Source of the DNA: Streptomyces sp. NBC_01283
Lineage (GTDB): Bacteria; Actinomycetota; Actinomycetes; Streptomycetales; Streptomycetaceae
Length of the DNA: 64,000 nucleotides
NCBI RefSeq assembly: GCF_041435335.1
Contig: NZ_CP108430.1
Coordinates: 7,095,001-7,159,000, forward strand
Direction of reading: 5' to 3'
Made by a program: the position numbers and the translations under genes. Below are positions 10,716-19,548 of this stretch, piece by piece. Each line of letters begins with the position of its first letter. Position 1 is the first letter of the stretch. The notes under the pieces were generated by a model. That model was given only the letters and a program-made list of their open reading frames with translations. It did no database searches and had not been told where the DNA came from.

Positions 10716-11759
10716 GTGTTGGTCGACAGTCCCCCAGAAGCCGGCGCGGAGACCGCCCCCGCGCCACCCAACCGCCGCGCGATACGCAGCGCCGGGCTCC
10801 TCGTCTCGGTCTGTGTGCTGCTGCTCGTCGTCGTGGCGAGCATCGCGGTCGGAGCCAAACAGATGTCTCTGGACCAGGTCTGGCACGGCCTCTTCCAGGA
10901 CACCGGGACGTACGGCGATGTCGTCGTCGGAGAGCGGCTCTCGCGGACGCTGCTCGGTGTGCTCGTCGGTGTGGCCCTCGGCCTCGCGGGCGCCGTCCTT
11001 CAGGCGCTGACCCGGAACCCGCTGGCCGACCCGGGACTGCTCGGCATCAACCTCGGGGCATCGGCCGCCGTCGTCACCGCGATCAGCTTCTTCGGCGTCA
11101 CCTCGCTGAGCGGCTACGTGTGGTTCGCCTTCTTCGGGGCGGCAGTCGTCGGCGCCGCCGTCTACGCACTCGGCGGCACCCGCAACGCCACGCCCGTGCG
11201 GCTCGCGCTCGCCGGCACCGCGCTGAGCGCCGCGCTCTACGGCTATCTGCAGGCCGTGATGATCATGGACAACGCCGCGCTCAACAAGATGCGCTTCTGG
11301 ACGGTCGGTTCGCTGGCCTCCGCCAAGAACGAGACCATCCTGCAGGTCCTGCCCTTCCTCGTGATCGGCATCGTGCTCGCCCTCGCCCTCGCGAGGCCAC
11401 TGAACGCCATGGCGATGGGCGACGACACCGCCCGCGCGCTCGGCGCCCACCTGAATCGCACCCGCGCCCTGTCCATGACCGCCGCGACCCTGCTCTGCGG
11501 GGCCGCCACCGCGGCCTGCGGACCCATCGTGTTCGTCGGCCTGATGGTGCCGCACATCGTGCGCTCCTTCACCGGGCCCGACATGCGCTGGATCCTGCCG
11601 TACGCGGCGATCCTCTCGCCGGTCCTGCTGCTCGGCGCCGACGTCGTCGGACGCGTGGTCGCGCGGCCCGCGGAACTGCAGGTCGGCATCATCACCGCGT
11701 TGATCGGCGCTCCGGTCTTCATCTTTCTCGTACGACGGCGGAGGCTGGCACAGCTGTGA
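10716..11759 (+). CDS. Iron-siderophore ABC transporter permease (FecCD family), first
   Basis: 347 residues with about ten hydrophobic segments. The FecCD signatures are RLSRTLLGVLVGVALGLAGA, RNPLADPGLLGINLGAS and CGPIVFVGLMVPHIVRSF. It forms the membrane channel with the next gene product. Translation probably starts at GTG 10716 on a leaderless message. A soluble 20-residue N-terminus precedes the first membrane helix. The stop overlaps the next start as GTGA. Confidence 0.95.
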   Translation: MLVDSPPEAGAETAPAPPNRRAIRSAGLLVSVCVLLLVVVASIAVGAKQMSLDQVWHGLFQDTGTYGDVVVGERLSRTLLGVLVGVALGLAGAVLQALTRNPLADPGLLGINLGASAAVVTAISFFGVTSLSGYVWFAFFGAAVVGAAVYALGGTRNATPVRLALAGTALSAALYGYLQAVMIMDNAALNKMRFWTVGSLASAKNETILQVLPFLVIGIVLALALARPLNAMAMGDDTARALGAHLNRTRALSMTAATLLCGAATAACGPIVFVGLMVPHIVRSFTGPDMRWILPYAAILSPVLLLGADVVGRVVARPAELQVGIITALIGAPVFIFLVRRRRLAQL

Positions 11760-12784
11760 AGGCGATACGCACCCGGGGCGGCCTCAGCTTCCGCCTCGAC
11801 GTCCGCACGGCCGTGGTCGTCGCCGTGCTCATCCTGGCCGCGCTCGTCGCGAGCGTCGTCCTGATCGGCACCGGCGACTTCCCCATCCCCGCCGCCGACG
11901 TCATCCGCACCCTGCTCGGCAACGGGGACGCCGGGCAGGAGTTCATCATCAACGACCTGCGGCTGCCGCGGGTCATCGTCGGTCTCCTCGTGGGGGCCGC
12001 GCTCGGGCTCGGCGGCGCGATCTTCCAGTCCATCTCCCGCAATCCGCTGGGCAGTCCGGACATCCTCGGCCTCGGGCAGGGGTCCACCGCGGGCGCGCTC
12101 ATCATGATCGTGCTCTTCCAGGGCACCGCGGTGCAGGTCGCGGGCGGCGCGCTCGTGGGCGGTCTGGTGACCGGCTTCGCGATCTACGTGCTCGCCTGGA
12201 AGCGGGGCGTGCACGGCTTCCGGTTCGTGCTGGTCGGCATCGGCGTCTCCGCCTTCGTCACCGCGATCAACGGCTATCTGCTCACCAAGGCGGACCTCGT
12301 CGACGCCGCTCGCGCCGTCGTCTGGATGACCGGCTCGCTCAACGGCCGGGACTGGGATCAGGTCTGGCCGTTGCTCGTCCTGTGCGCGATCCTCGTACCG
12401 CTCGTCATGACGTACGCGCGTCCGCTGCGGATGCTGGAGATGGGCGACGACGTCGGGTACGCGCTCGGCGTGCCCGTCGAGCGCACCCGCATCGTCCTGA
12501 TGGCCTCGGCCGTGCTGCTCACCGCTGCCGCCACCGCGGCGGCGGGACCCGTCAGCTTCGTCGCGCTCACCGCGCCGCAGCTCGCCAGGCGGCTCACCCG
12601 CTCGCCGGGGCCGAACCTGATGCCCGCGATGTTCATGGGCGCCACCCTGCTGATCGTCGCCGACTGGGCCTCGCAGCGGGCCTTCGGCGCCGACCAGCTG
12701 CCCGTCGGTGTGGTCACGGGTGTGCTCGGCGGCATCTACCTGCTGTGGCTCCTCGTCATCGAGCGAAAGGCGGGGCGGATATGA
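11756..12784 (+). CDS. Iron-siderophore ABC transporter permease (FecCD family), second
   Basis: 342 residues. The family features are RLPRVIVGLLVGAALGLGGA, RNPLGSPDILGLGQGS and AAGPVSFVALTAPQLARRL, the last being the region that contacts the ATPase. The start GTG (11756) overlaps the previous stop, and its own TGA overlaps the next ATG, so all three genes are translationally coupled. It is distinct enough from the first permease that they form a heterodimer. Confidence 0.95.
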   Translation: MKAIRTRGGLSFRLDVRTAVVVAVLILAALVASVVLIGTGDFPIPAADVIRTLLGNGDAGQEFIINDLRLPRVIVGLLVGAALGLGGAIFQSISRNPLGSPDILGLGQGSTAGALIMIVLFQGTAVQVAGGALVGGLVTGFAIYVLAWKRGVHGFRFVLVGIGVSAFVTAINGYLLTKADLVDAARAVVWMTGSLNGRDWDQVWPLLVLCAILVPLVMTYARPLRMLEMGDDVGYALGVPVERTRIVLMASAVLLTAAATAAAGPVSFVALTAPQLARRLTRSPGPNLMPAMFMGATLLIVADWASQRAFGADQLPVGVVTGVLGGIYLLWLLVIERKAGRI

Positions 12785-13689
12785 GGAAGCGCACCGCCAT
12801 GGACACGAAGACCTCCGATACCTCTGAGAGCACCGACAGGCAGGAGCGTGCCGCAGTGAACCGGCTCATCGCGGACGACGTGACCCTTGGTTACGACCAG
12901 CGCGTCATCGCGGAACAGTTGTCCGTCGAGATCCCCGACAACTCCTTCACGGTGATCGTCGGCCCGAACGCCTGCGGCAAGTCCACCCTGCTGCGCGCCC
13001 TGTCGAGGATGCTCAAGCCCTCGGCGGGCCGTGTCCTGCTCGACGGGAACGTCATCCAGTCGATGCCCGCGAAGAAGGTGGCACGGACGCTCGGCCTGCT
13101 CCCGCAGTCGTCCATCGCACCCGACGGGATCACCGTCGGCGACCTGGTGGCGCGCGGCCGCTACCCCCACCAGGGGCTGCTGCGGCAGTGGTCGGGCGAG
13201 GACGAGCGGATCGTGGGCGAGTCGATGGCCTCGACCGGCGTCGCCGAACTGGCCGATCGCTATGTCGACGAACTGTCGGGCGGACAGCGCCAGCGCGTCT
13301 GGATCGCGATGGCCCTCGCCCAGCAGACCCCGCTCCTCCTCCTGGACGAGCCCACGACGTTCCTGGACATCCAGCACCAGATCGACGTGCTCGACCTCTG
13401 CGCCGACCTCCACGAGGAGCAGGGCCGCACGCTCGTCGCCGTGCTGCACGACCTCAACCACGCTGCTCGGTACGCGACCCACCTCATTGCCCTGCGCGAC
13501 GGTCAGGTCATCGCCGAGGGCGCGCCGGCCGACGTGGTCACGACGGAGCTGGTGCGGGACACCTTCGGGATGGACTGCCAGATCATCGACGACCCGGAGA
13601 CCGGGACGCCGCTCGTGGTGCCCGCGGCGCGGCGGGGCCGCAAGAAGCCGGTGGAAGCGGCGGGCGCGGGGGCTAGAGCAGCGACCTGA
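12781..13689 (+). CDS. Iron-siderophore ABC transporter ATPase (FepC-like)
   Basis: 302 residues. Walker A GPNACGKST is at 61-69, Q-loop LLPQS at 106-110, signature LSGGQ at 165-169, Walker B LLLLDEP at 185-191 and switch His in VLHD (H223). All catalytic elements are intact. The N-terminal ~27 residues are a polar extension not found in most FepC proteins. The true start could be the GTG before NRLIADD (12856), but ATG 12781 overlaps the upstream stop. The 3' end overlaps the convergent SCP2 gene by 17 bases. Confidence 0.95.
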   Translation: MRKRTAMDTKTSDTSESTDRQERAAVNRLIADDVTLGYDQRVIAEQLSVEIPDNSFTVIVGPNACGKSTLLRALSRMLKPSAGRVLLDGNVIQSMPAKKVARTLGLLPQSSIAPDGITVGDLVARGRYPHQGLLRQWSGEDERIVGESMASTGVAELADRYVDELSGGQRQRVWIAMALAQQTPLLLLDEPTTFLDIQHQIDVLDLCADLHEEQGRTLVAVLHDLNHAARYATHLIALRDGQVIAEGAPADVVTTELVRDTFGMDCQIIDDPETGTPLVVPAARRGRKKPVEAAGAGARAAT

Positions 13690-14020
13690 GGCGGAGCATG
13701 TCGCGCAGGCCCGCCTCCAGCTTGACCCTGCCGGAGGCCCAGGCCTTCGCGAAGTTCAGCTCGCCGTCGACCATCGCCACCAGATCGTCGCCGGACATGG
13801 CGAGCCGGATCTCGGCCTTCTCGCGAGGGGCGCCCGGGTGCGTGTCGAGCACCGTGATCCGGCCGTTCTCGAGGCGGCCCGTGAAGGTCACGTCGAGATC
13901 GGTGATGTGGCAGCTCAGCGAGCGGTTGAGCGCGGCGGCGCCGCGCACGCCGCCTTCGGCGCCCGCCAGGTTGTCCGAGAGTTTGTCCAGTGCCGTGCGG
14001 CACTCTTCGATCGTCGCCAT
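13673..14020 (-). CDS. SCP2 sterol-binding-domain protein
   Basis: 115 residues forming one small alpha/beta domain of the SCP2 type (VDGELNFAKAWASGRVKLEA is the typical C-terminal segment, preceded by KAEIRLAMSGDDLVAMV). These proteins bind lipids or other hydrophobic ligands. The ligand here is unknown. ATG 14020 has no ribosome site. A TACCGT hexamer lies eight bases upstream, consistent with a leaderless message from the divergent promoter region at 14027-14058. Confidence 0.8.
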   Translation of the reverse strand: MATIEECRTALDKLSDNLAGAEGGVRGAAALNRSLSCHITDLDVTFTGRLENGRITVLDTHPGAPREKAEIRLAMSGDDLVAMVDGELNFAKAWASGRVKLEAGLRDMLRLRSLL

Positions 14021-14026
14021 CGTGAT

Positions 14027-14058
14027 CGACGGTACCGCAGCGCTTCGCGGTAGCGTCG
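14027..14058. promoter_or_regulatory. Inverted repeat with divergent -10 boxes
   Basis: 12-base arms (14027-14038 and 14047-14058, one mismatch) flank an 8-base centre. TAGCGT (14051-14056) is the probable -10 for the rightward gene, six bases before its ATG. On the minus strand TACCGT (14034-14029) precedes the SCP2 start. The symmetry may be an operator or simply two mirrored promoters. Confidence 0.5.
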
Positions 14059-14062
14059 GGGC

Positions 14063-14410
14063 ATGAGCGACTCGTTGCCGGGCCCCGAGCCCGAGCCGGT
14101 GGAGCCCGAGGTCCCTGCGGCCCCCGAGGCCTCCGAGGTCCGGGCGGAGACGTACGACCCGGTCGGGCCCGCGCCCCTCGGGGTGGAGCGTGTCCCGACC
14201 GGCGACGCGGAGGTGGACGGCCTGCTTGGGCGGCTCGGCGATGCCGACCACCTCGCCACGGACGGCCACATCGAGGTGTACGAGGATGTACACCGGGGAC
14301 TGCGTGATGCGCTGACCGCGCTCGACGCACGCCCCGGGCCGCCGGCGTCCTCACCCATGGGGACGCCCGCCGCTTCGTCCCAGCACTCACCCCCGTACAA
14401 CAGGAGCTGA
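14063..14410 (+). CDS. Conserved small protein upstream of tlyA
   Basis: 115 residues, rich in Pro and Glu at both ends, with a conserved-looking core VPTGDAEVDGLLGRLGDADH followed by HIEVYEDVHRGLRDALTAL. A short protein in this position before tlyA also occurs in mycobacteria (Rv1693, recollection). No function is known. The start appears leaderless (TAGCGT six bases upstream). It ends seven bases before tlyA and is probably co-transcribed with it. Confidence 0.75.
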   Translation: MSDSLPGPEPEPVEPEVPAAPEASEVRAETYDPVGPAPLGVERVPTGDAEVDGLLGRLGDADHLATDGHIEVYEDVHRGLRDALTALDARPGPPASSPMGTPAASSQHSPPYNRS

Positions 14411-14417
14411 ACAGAAC

Positions 14418-15233
14418 GTGGCAGGAGTGGCACGCCGCCGCCTCGACGCCGAGCTGGTCCGGCGCAAGCTCGCGCGCTCGCGCGAGCATGCGAGCCAGCT
14501 GATCGCCGCCGGGCGTGTGACCGTCGGCAAGAACACCGCGACGAAGCCCGCGACGCAGGTGGAGACCGCCGCAGCCATCGTGGTCGCGACCGACGGGAGC
14601 GATCCCGACTACGTCTCGCGGGGTGGCCACAAGCTGGCGGGCGCGTTCGCCGCGTTCGTGCCGCAGGGCCTGGCCGTCGAGGGGCGGCGCGCGCTCGACG
14701 CGGGCGCGTCCACCGGCGGCTTCACCGATGTGCTGCTGCGTGCTGGCGCCTCGGGCGTCGTCGCCGTGGACGTCGGGTACGGCCAGCTCGCCTGGTCGCT
14801 GCAGAGCGACGACCGGGTCACCATCAAGGACCGCACGAACGTACGGGAGTTGACGCTGGAGGCCATCGACGGGATCCCCGTCGACCTGGTCGTCGGCGAC
14901 CTCTCGTTCATCCCGCTCGGCCTGGTGCTGCCCGCCCTCGCGCGGTGCGCCGCCCCCGACGCGGACCTGGTCCTGATGGTCAAGCCGCAGTTCGAGGTCG
15001 GCAAGGAGCGCCTGGGCAGCGGCGGAGTGGTGCGCAGCGCGGAACTGCGGGCCGACGCCGTGCGCGGTGTGGCCCGGCAGGCGTGGGGGCTCGGGCTCGG
15101 TGTGCGTGGCGTGACTGCGAGCCCGCTGCCCGGACCTTCCGGAAATGTCGAGTACTTTCTGTGGCTGCGTGCCGGGGCGCCCGAACTGGACCCGGCGGAC
15201 GTTGACCGTGCCGTGGCGGAGGGGCCCCGTTGA
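14418..15233 (+). CDS. tlyA: TlyA-type rRNA 2'-O-ribose methyltransferase
   Basis: 271 residues. An N-terminal S4 RNA-binding domain (~8-65, RLDAELVRRKLARSREHASQ) precedes an FtsJ-like SAM domain with LDAGASTGGFTDVLL (93-107), KDRTNVRELT, DLSFIPLGL and VMVKPQFEVGKE. Mycobacterial TlyA methylates 16S C1409 and 23S C1920, which sets sensitivity to capreomycin-type peptides. The full-length form with the N-terminal domain suggests both targets. GTG 14418 is chosen for length. Its stop overlaps the TTG of nadK. Confidence 0.94.
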   Translation: MAGVARRRLDAELVRRKLARSREHASQLIAAGRVTVGKNTATKPATQVETAAAIVVATDGSDPDYVSRGGHKLAGAFAAFVPQGLAVEGRRALDAGASTGGFTDVLLRAGASGVVAVDVGYGQLAWSLQSDDRVTIKDRTNVRELTLEAIDGIPVDLVVGDLSFIPLGLVLPALARCAAPDADLVLMVKPQFEVGKERLGSGGVVRSAELRADAVRGVARQAWGLGLGVRGVTASPLPGPSGNVEYFLWLRAGAPELDPADVDRAVAEGPR

Positions 15234-16150
15234 CTCAGACCCGAGTGACCCAGACCCGAGCTCGTACCGTTTTCCTGCTCGCGCACACCGGACGGCCTGC
15301 CGCCATCCGCAGTGCCGAACTCGTCGTGCAGGGGCTGCTGCGCAGCGGCATCGGCGTACGGGTCCTGGAGGCGGAGGCGGCCGATCTGCCGCTGCCGCCC
15401 GAGGTGGGCACCGTGAAGGAGGCCACGCCCCAGTGCCTCGACGGCTGTGAACTGCTCGTCGTCCTCGGTGGGGACGGCACCTTGCTGCGCGGCGCCGAGT
15501 TCGCCCGCGCCTCCGGGGTGCCGATGCTCGGCGTGAACCTGGGCCGTGTCGGCTTCCTCGCCGAGGCCGAGCGCGACGACCTCGACAAGGTCGTCGACCG
15601 GGTGGTGACCAAGGCGTACGAGGTCGAGGAGCGGATGACCATCGACGTCGTCGTGCACAGCAACGGCGATGTCGTGCACCGCGACTGGGCGCTCAACGAA
15701 GCGGCCGTGCAGAAGATGTCGGCCGAGCTGATGCTCGAGGTCGTCCTGGAGATCGACGGGCGTCCGGTCACCGGCTTCGGCTGCGACGGCATCGTGTGCG
15801 CGACCCCGACCGGCTCCACCGCGTACGCCTTCTCCGCGGGCGGGCCCGTGGTGTGGCCGGAGGTGGAGGCGCTCCTGATGGTGCCGATCAGCGCCCACGC
15901 CCTGTTCGCCAAGCCGCTGGTGACCTCGCCGGACTCGGTGCTCGCCGTGGAGGTCCAGCACCACACGTCGCACGGGGTGCTGTGGTGCGACGGGCGCCGG
16001 ACCGTGGAACTGCCACCGGGCGCGCGGGTCGAGGTGCGCAGGGGCGGGGTGCCGGTGCGGCTCGCGCGGCTGCACCACGCGTCGTTCACCGACCGGCTGG
16101 TCGCGAAGTTCGCCCTGCCGGTGGCCGGGTGGCGCGGGGCCCCTCAGTAG
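15230..16150 (+). CDS. nadK: NAD kinase
   Basis: 306 residues. The GGDGT motif is at 80-84, followed by the NEAAV segment and the conserved GCDGIVCATPTGSTAYAFSA with GGPVV. It phosphorylates NAD to NADP with ATP or polyphosphate in the cytosol. The apparent start is a rare TTG overlapping the tlyA stop (TTGA). An in-frame GTG at 15245 is an alternative. The order tlyA-nadK-recN is conserved in actinobacteria. Confidence 0.95.
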   Translation: MTQTRVTQTRARTVFLLAHTGRPAAIRSAELVVQGLLRSGIGVRVLEAEAADLPLPPEVGTVKEATPQCLDGCELLVVLGGDGTLLRGAEFARASGVPMLGVNLGRVGFLAEAERDDLDKVVDRVVTKAYEVEERMTIDVVVHSNGDVVHRDWALNEAAVQKMSAELMLEVVLEIDGRPVTGFGCDGIVCATPTGSTAYAFSAGGPVVWPEVEALLMVPISAHALFAKPLVTSPDSVLAVEVQHHTSHGVLWCDGRRTVELPPGARVEVRRGGVPVRLARLHHASFTDRLVAKFALPVAGWRGAPQ

Positions 16151-16190
16151 CCGTACGCCGGATCTCCGGGAGCCGCGGCAGGGCGCGCCG

Positions 16191-17549
16191 TCACGCCGTG
16201 GCGACGACCGTTATCGCGCGGCGCCGCATCACGCTCGCCACCGGGAGGCCGGTGGCGAGCAGCGTGAGGAGCAGCGTGCCCGCCGCGATCCCCGCCGGCA
16301 CACCCCACGGCAGGTACGGGAGCGCCGAGCCGAAGGCGGTGCTGAGGATCGGGGCCAGCGTGCCGAGCGCGATCGCGGTGCCGAGCAGCAGCGCCGTCCC
16401 GGCGACGACCACGGCCTCCCAGGCGGCCATCGCCCGCACTTGGGCACGTTGGCTGCCCACCACCCGCAGCAGGGCGACATCGCGGCGCCGCTCGAAGGAG
16501 ATCATGGCGAGGGTGTTCGCCGCGGCGATGGCGGCGAAGCCCGCGTAGAGCCCCGTGCCCACGTAGTCGAGCCAGACCTCGCCCGTGCTGCCCGCCGAAC
16601 CCGTGTGGTGCTGCGCCGTGGTGTGCATGCCGATCTTCGTCAGGCCGAACCCCACGACCAGCAGGAGCGGCACCACCGCGGCGGAGAAACGGCGGGGCTG
16701 CGAGCGGACGTTGAGCATCGCCAGGCGCGCGCTCGCGCCGAACCGGCCCACCAGGGCGGAGACGAGCCAGGCCGCGGGCCCGATGATCCGCGGGCCAAGC
16801 AGCCCCGCGCCGACGCAGAAGAGGATCAGGACGAGGAAGGCGCCCTCGCTCGCCTCGTCCGACGGCTGCTTCGACAGAAGGACGGAGATCGCGCAGGCCC
16901 CCGCGACCGCGATCAGGCCGAGCGGCGCCCGGAGCATGCCGAGCCCCCGCCGCCCGGTCGCCGCCTCACTCAGGGCGCGGGCCGGTCGGAGCAGCGAGAA
17001 CCGCAGTGCCGAGAGGAGCGCGGCGAGCGTCGTCGTCACCACGGCCACGCCGAGGCACACCGGCAGGGCGACCCAGCCGAACCGGAAGCCCGCCTCCGCG
17101 GGGAGCAGCCCGTGCGCCACCATGCCCGCGTGCCACCAGCGCGCGACGAAGCCGCCCAGGACGAAGCCGGCCAGCGCAGCGGGGACCGACGCGGCGAGGG
17201 CCTGAACGGCGACCGCGCGGCGCACCTGGCGGGGCTTGGCGCCGATGGAACGGACCATGGCCAGCTCGCGGTGCTGCTGCGTGACGGCCGTACCCATCGT
17301 CGACGCGACCACGAATATCGACATGTAGACCGATCCGATGAGAAGGACCACGGCCATGTCGCCGACGCCGTTCTCCGTGATTTGCCTGCGGGCCCGTGTG
17401 GAGAGCCCTTCCGTGCCCGTCGTGCCGAGCATCATCGTCGACGCGCTCACCACCGTCGCCGCGAAGAGCGCGGCCACCGCTGTGCCCATGAATGCCGGGC
17501 GATGCGCGCGCAGCGCCGCCTGTGCCAGTCCCGTTCCCATACTGATCAT
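16191..17549 (-). CDS. FtsX-family ABC-type permease, no adjacent ATPase
   Basis: 452 residues with about ten hydrophobic helices in two FtsX repeats. The first includes QQHRELAMVRSIGAKPRQVRR, the coupling segment, and the second FERRRDVALLRVVGSQRAQVR. The large extracytoplasmic loop of MacB-type permeases is short or missing, and so is the usual neighbouring LolD-like ATPase gene. It could be an orphan export or lipoprotein-handling permease. Starts ATG 17549 or 17540 both lack a clear ribosome site. The gene is divergent from recN. Confidence 0.75.
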   Translation of the reverse strand: MISMGTGLAQAALRAHRPAFMGTAVAALFAATVVSASTMMLGTTGTEGLSTRARRQITENGVGDMAVVLLIGSVYMSIFVVASTMGTAVTQQHRELAMVRSIGAKPRQVRRAVAVQALAASVPAALAGFVLGGFVARWWHAGMVAHGLLPAEAGFRFGWVALPVCLGVAVVTTTLAALLSALRFSLLRPARALSEAATGRRGLGMLRAPLGLIAVAGACAISVLLSKQPSDEASEGAFLVLILFCVGAGLLGPRIIGPAAWLVSALVGRFGASARLAMLNVRSQPRRFSAAVVPLLLVVGFGLTKIGMHTTAQHHTGSAGSTGEVWLDYVGTGLYAGFAAIAAANTLAMISFERRRDVALLRVVGSQRAQVRAMAAWEAVVVAGTALLLGTAIALGTLAPILSTAFGSALPYLPWGVPAGIAAGTLLLTLLATGLPVASVMRRRAITVVATA

Positions 17550-17749
17550 GGTGGGCTGCCGGGGTATCCGCCCACCAGGAGGCTGGCAGGAAGATCCTTG
17601 TGGGGGTAATCCCCACCACCGAACTCCCACCCCTCGATCCGTACCCCTGCGGGTGACGCGTCCGTTCGGTCCGCCTTTGCCACCTGCGTCTTCGTGGACG
17701 GAAAGCGGAAGGAGACCAGGGGCCGTCGCACACCTGGCCCATGACCTCG

Positions 17750-17755
17750 TAAGGT
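17750..17755 (+). promoter_or_regulatory. Putative -10 box, leaderless recN
   Basis: TAAGGT ends seven bases before the GTG at 17763. No LexA-like or RecA-NDp-like site was found in the preceding 200 bases. Confidence 0.45.
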
Positions 17756-17762
17756 CGTGTCC

Positions 17763-19502
17763 GTGTTGGAGGAGATGCGGATACGGTCGCTCGGAGTCAT
17801 CGACGACGCGGTGGTCGAGCTGTCGCCGGGGTTCACCGCGGTCACGGGCGAGACCGGTGCGGGCAAGACGATGGTGGTCACCAGCCTTGGCCTGTTGCTC
17901 GGCGGTCGCGCCGATGCCGCCTTGGTACGGATCGGTGCCAAGGCGGCGGTGGTGGAGGGCCGGATCACTGTGCCCGAGGGCACCTCGGCCGCCGTGCGCG
18001 CCGAGGAAGCGGGGGCCGAACTCGACGACGGAGCGCTGCTCATCAGCCGTACGGTCTCGGCGGAGGGGCGCTCCCGTGCGCACCTCGGCGGCCGTTCGGT
18101 CCCGGTGGGCCTGCTGTCCGAACTCGCCGACGACCTCGTCGCGGTGCACGGCCAGACGGACCAGCAGGGCCTGCTCAAACCGGCCAGGCAGCGCGGGGCC
18201 CTCGACCGGTACGCGGGCGACGCGGTCGCCGTGCCGCTGGCCAAGTACACGGCCGCGTACCGCAGGCTGCGGGCCGTGACGACCGAGGTCGACGAGATCA
18301 CCACGCGTGCGCGTGAACGGGCCCAGGAGGCCGATCTGCTGCGCTTCGGCCTCGACGAGGTCGCGGGCGTGGAGCCGCGCGAGGGCGAGGACACCGAACT
18401 GGCCGCCGAGGCCGAGCGGCTCGGTCACGCGGAGGCGCTCGCCTCCGCCGCCACGGCCGCGCACTCCGCGCTCGCGGGCATCCCAGAGGACCCGGAGGGC
18501 GTCGACGCCGCGACGCTGGTGGCGGGCGCCCACCGAGCTCTTGAGGCGGTGCGTTCGCACGACCCCGCGCTGGCCGCCCTTGCCGAGCGGATCGGCGAGA
18601 TCGGGATTCTGCTGGGCGATGTGGCGGGTGAGCTCGCGGGGTACGCGGACGACCTCGACGCCGATCCCCTGCGCCTCGCGGCGGTGGAGGAACGGCGTGC
18701 CGCGCTCACCCAGCTGACGCGGAAGTACGGCTCCGACATCGACTCCGTGCTGGCCTGGGCCCAGGAAGGGGCCGCGCGGCTCACCGAACTCGAGGGCGAC
18801 GACGACCGCTTGGAGGAACTGACCGCCGAGCGGGACGCCCTGCGGAGCGAACTCGCGGGGCTCGCGCAGGCGTTGACCGATGCCCGGATGGAGGCGGCGT
18901 CGCGGTTCGCGGCGGCCGTCACCGCGGAGCTGGCCTCGCTGGCGATGCCGCACGCGCGCGTGACGATCGACATCACCAGTACGGAGGTGCCGGAGGGCGC
19001 GGACGGCGTGCCGGTCGGCGGACGCGTCGTCGCATACGGCCCTGCGGGCGTCGACGAGGTGGAACTCCTCCTCGCCCCGCATCCGGGAGCTCCGCCGCGG
19101 CCGATCGCCAAGGGCGCGTCCGGCGGTGAGCTGTCGCGCGTGATGCTCGCCGTCGAGGTCGTCTTCGCGGGCACGGATCCCGTGCCGACGTACCTCTTCG
19201 ACGAGGTCGACGCCGGTGTCGGCGGCAAGGCCGCGGTCGAGATCGGCCGCAGGCTCGCCCGCCTCGCCAAGTCCGCGCAGGTCGTGGTCGTGACGCATCT
19301 GCCCCAGGTGGCGGCCTTCGCCGACCGGCAGCTGCTGGTCGAGAAGACGAACGACGGGAGCGTCACGCGCTCCGGCGTGCTGGTCCTCGAGGGCGAGGAC
19401 CGGGTCCGGGAGCTGTCCCGGATGCTGGCGGGCCAGGAGGACTCGGAGACCGCGCGGGCGCATGCCGAGGAGTTGCTGGCGACGGCCCGCGGGGACGGCT
19501 AG
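17763..19502 (+). CDS. recN: DNA repair protein RecN
   Basis: 579 residues. It is an SMC-like ATPase: Walker A GETGAGKT near residues 29-36, long coiled-coil arms (about 150-360, ELTAERDALRSELAGLAQAL), and the C-terminal signature KGASGGELSRVMLAVEVV with Walker B YLFDEVDAGVGG. RecN acts at double-strand breaks in recombination repair. GTG 17763 (VLEEMRIRSL) is chosen because TAAGGT lies seven bases before it. A GTG two codons upstream is also in frame. All ATPase residues are intact. Confidence 0.95.
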   Translation: MLEEMRIRSLGVIDDAVVELSPGFTAVTGETGAGKTMVVTSLGLLLGGRADAALVRIGAKAAVVEGRITVPEGTSAAVRAEEAGAELDDGALLISRTVSAEGRSRAHLGGRSVPVGLLSELADDLVAVHGQTDQQGLLKPARQRGALDRYAGDAVAVPLAKYTAAYRRLRAVTTEVDEITTRARERAQEADLLRFGLDEVAGVEPREGEDTELAAEAERLGHAEALASAATAAHSALAGIPEDPEGVDAATLVAGAHRALEAVRSHDPALAALAERIGEIGILLGDVAGELAGYADDLDADPLRLAAVEERRAALTQLTRKYGSDIDSVLAWAQEGAARLTELEGDDDRLEELTAERDALRSELAGLAQALTDARMEAASRFAAAVTAELASLAMPHARVTIDITSTEVPEGADGVPVGGRVVAYGPAGVDEVELLLAPHPGAPPRPIAKGASGGELSRVMLAVEVVFAGTDPVPTYLFDEVDAGVGGKAAVEIGRRLARLAKSAQVVVVTHLPQVAAFADRQLLVEKTNDGSVTRSGVLVLEGEDRVRELSRMLAGQEDSETARAHAEELLATARGDG

Positions 19503-19536
19503 GGGGACGGGTCGGGGCCGGGCGCGCGCCCGGCCC

Positions 19537-19542
19537 TAGGCT
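19537..19542 (+). promoter_or_regulatory. Putative -10 box, leaderless membrane-protein gene
   Basis: TAGGCT sits six bases before the ATG at 19549, giving the gene its own promoter rather than recN read-through only. Confidence 0.5.
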
Positions 19543-19548
19543 GGCCGC

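Noticed and set aside
17550..17762. SOS (LexA) box or RecA-NDp element before recN
   Set aside because: No GAAC-N4-GTTC palindrome and no TTGTCAGTGGC-like element was found in this interval.
17550..19463. 1090-codon reverse ORF spanning the recN region
   Set aside because: Only its last 452 codons (the FtsX gene) have family features; the rest is the shadow of recN.
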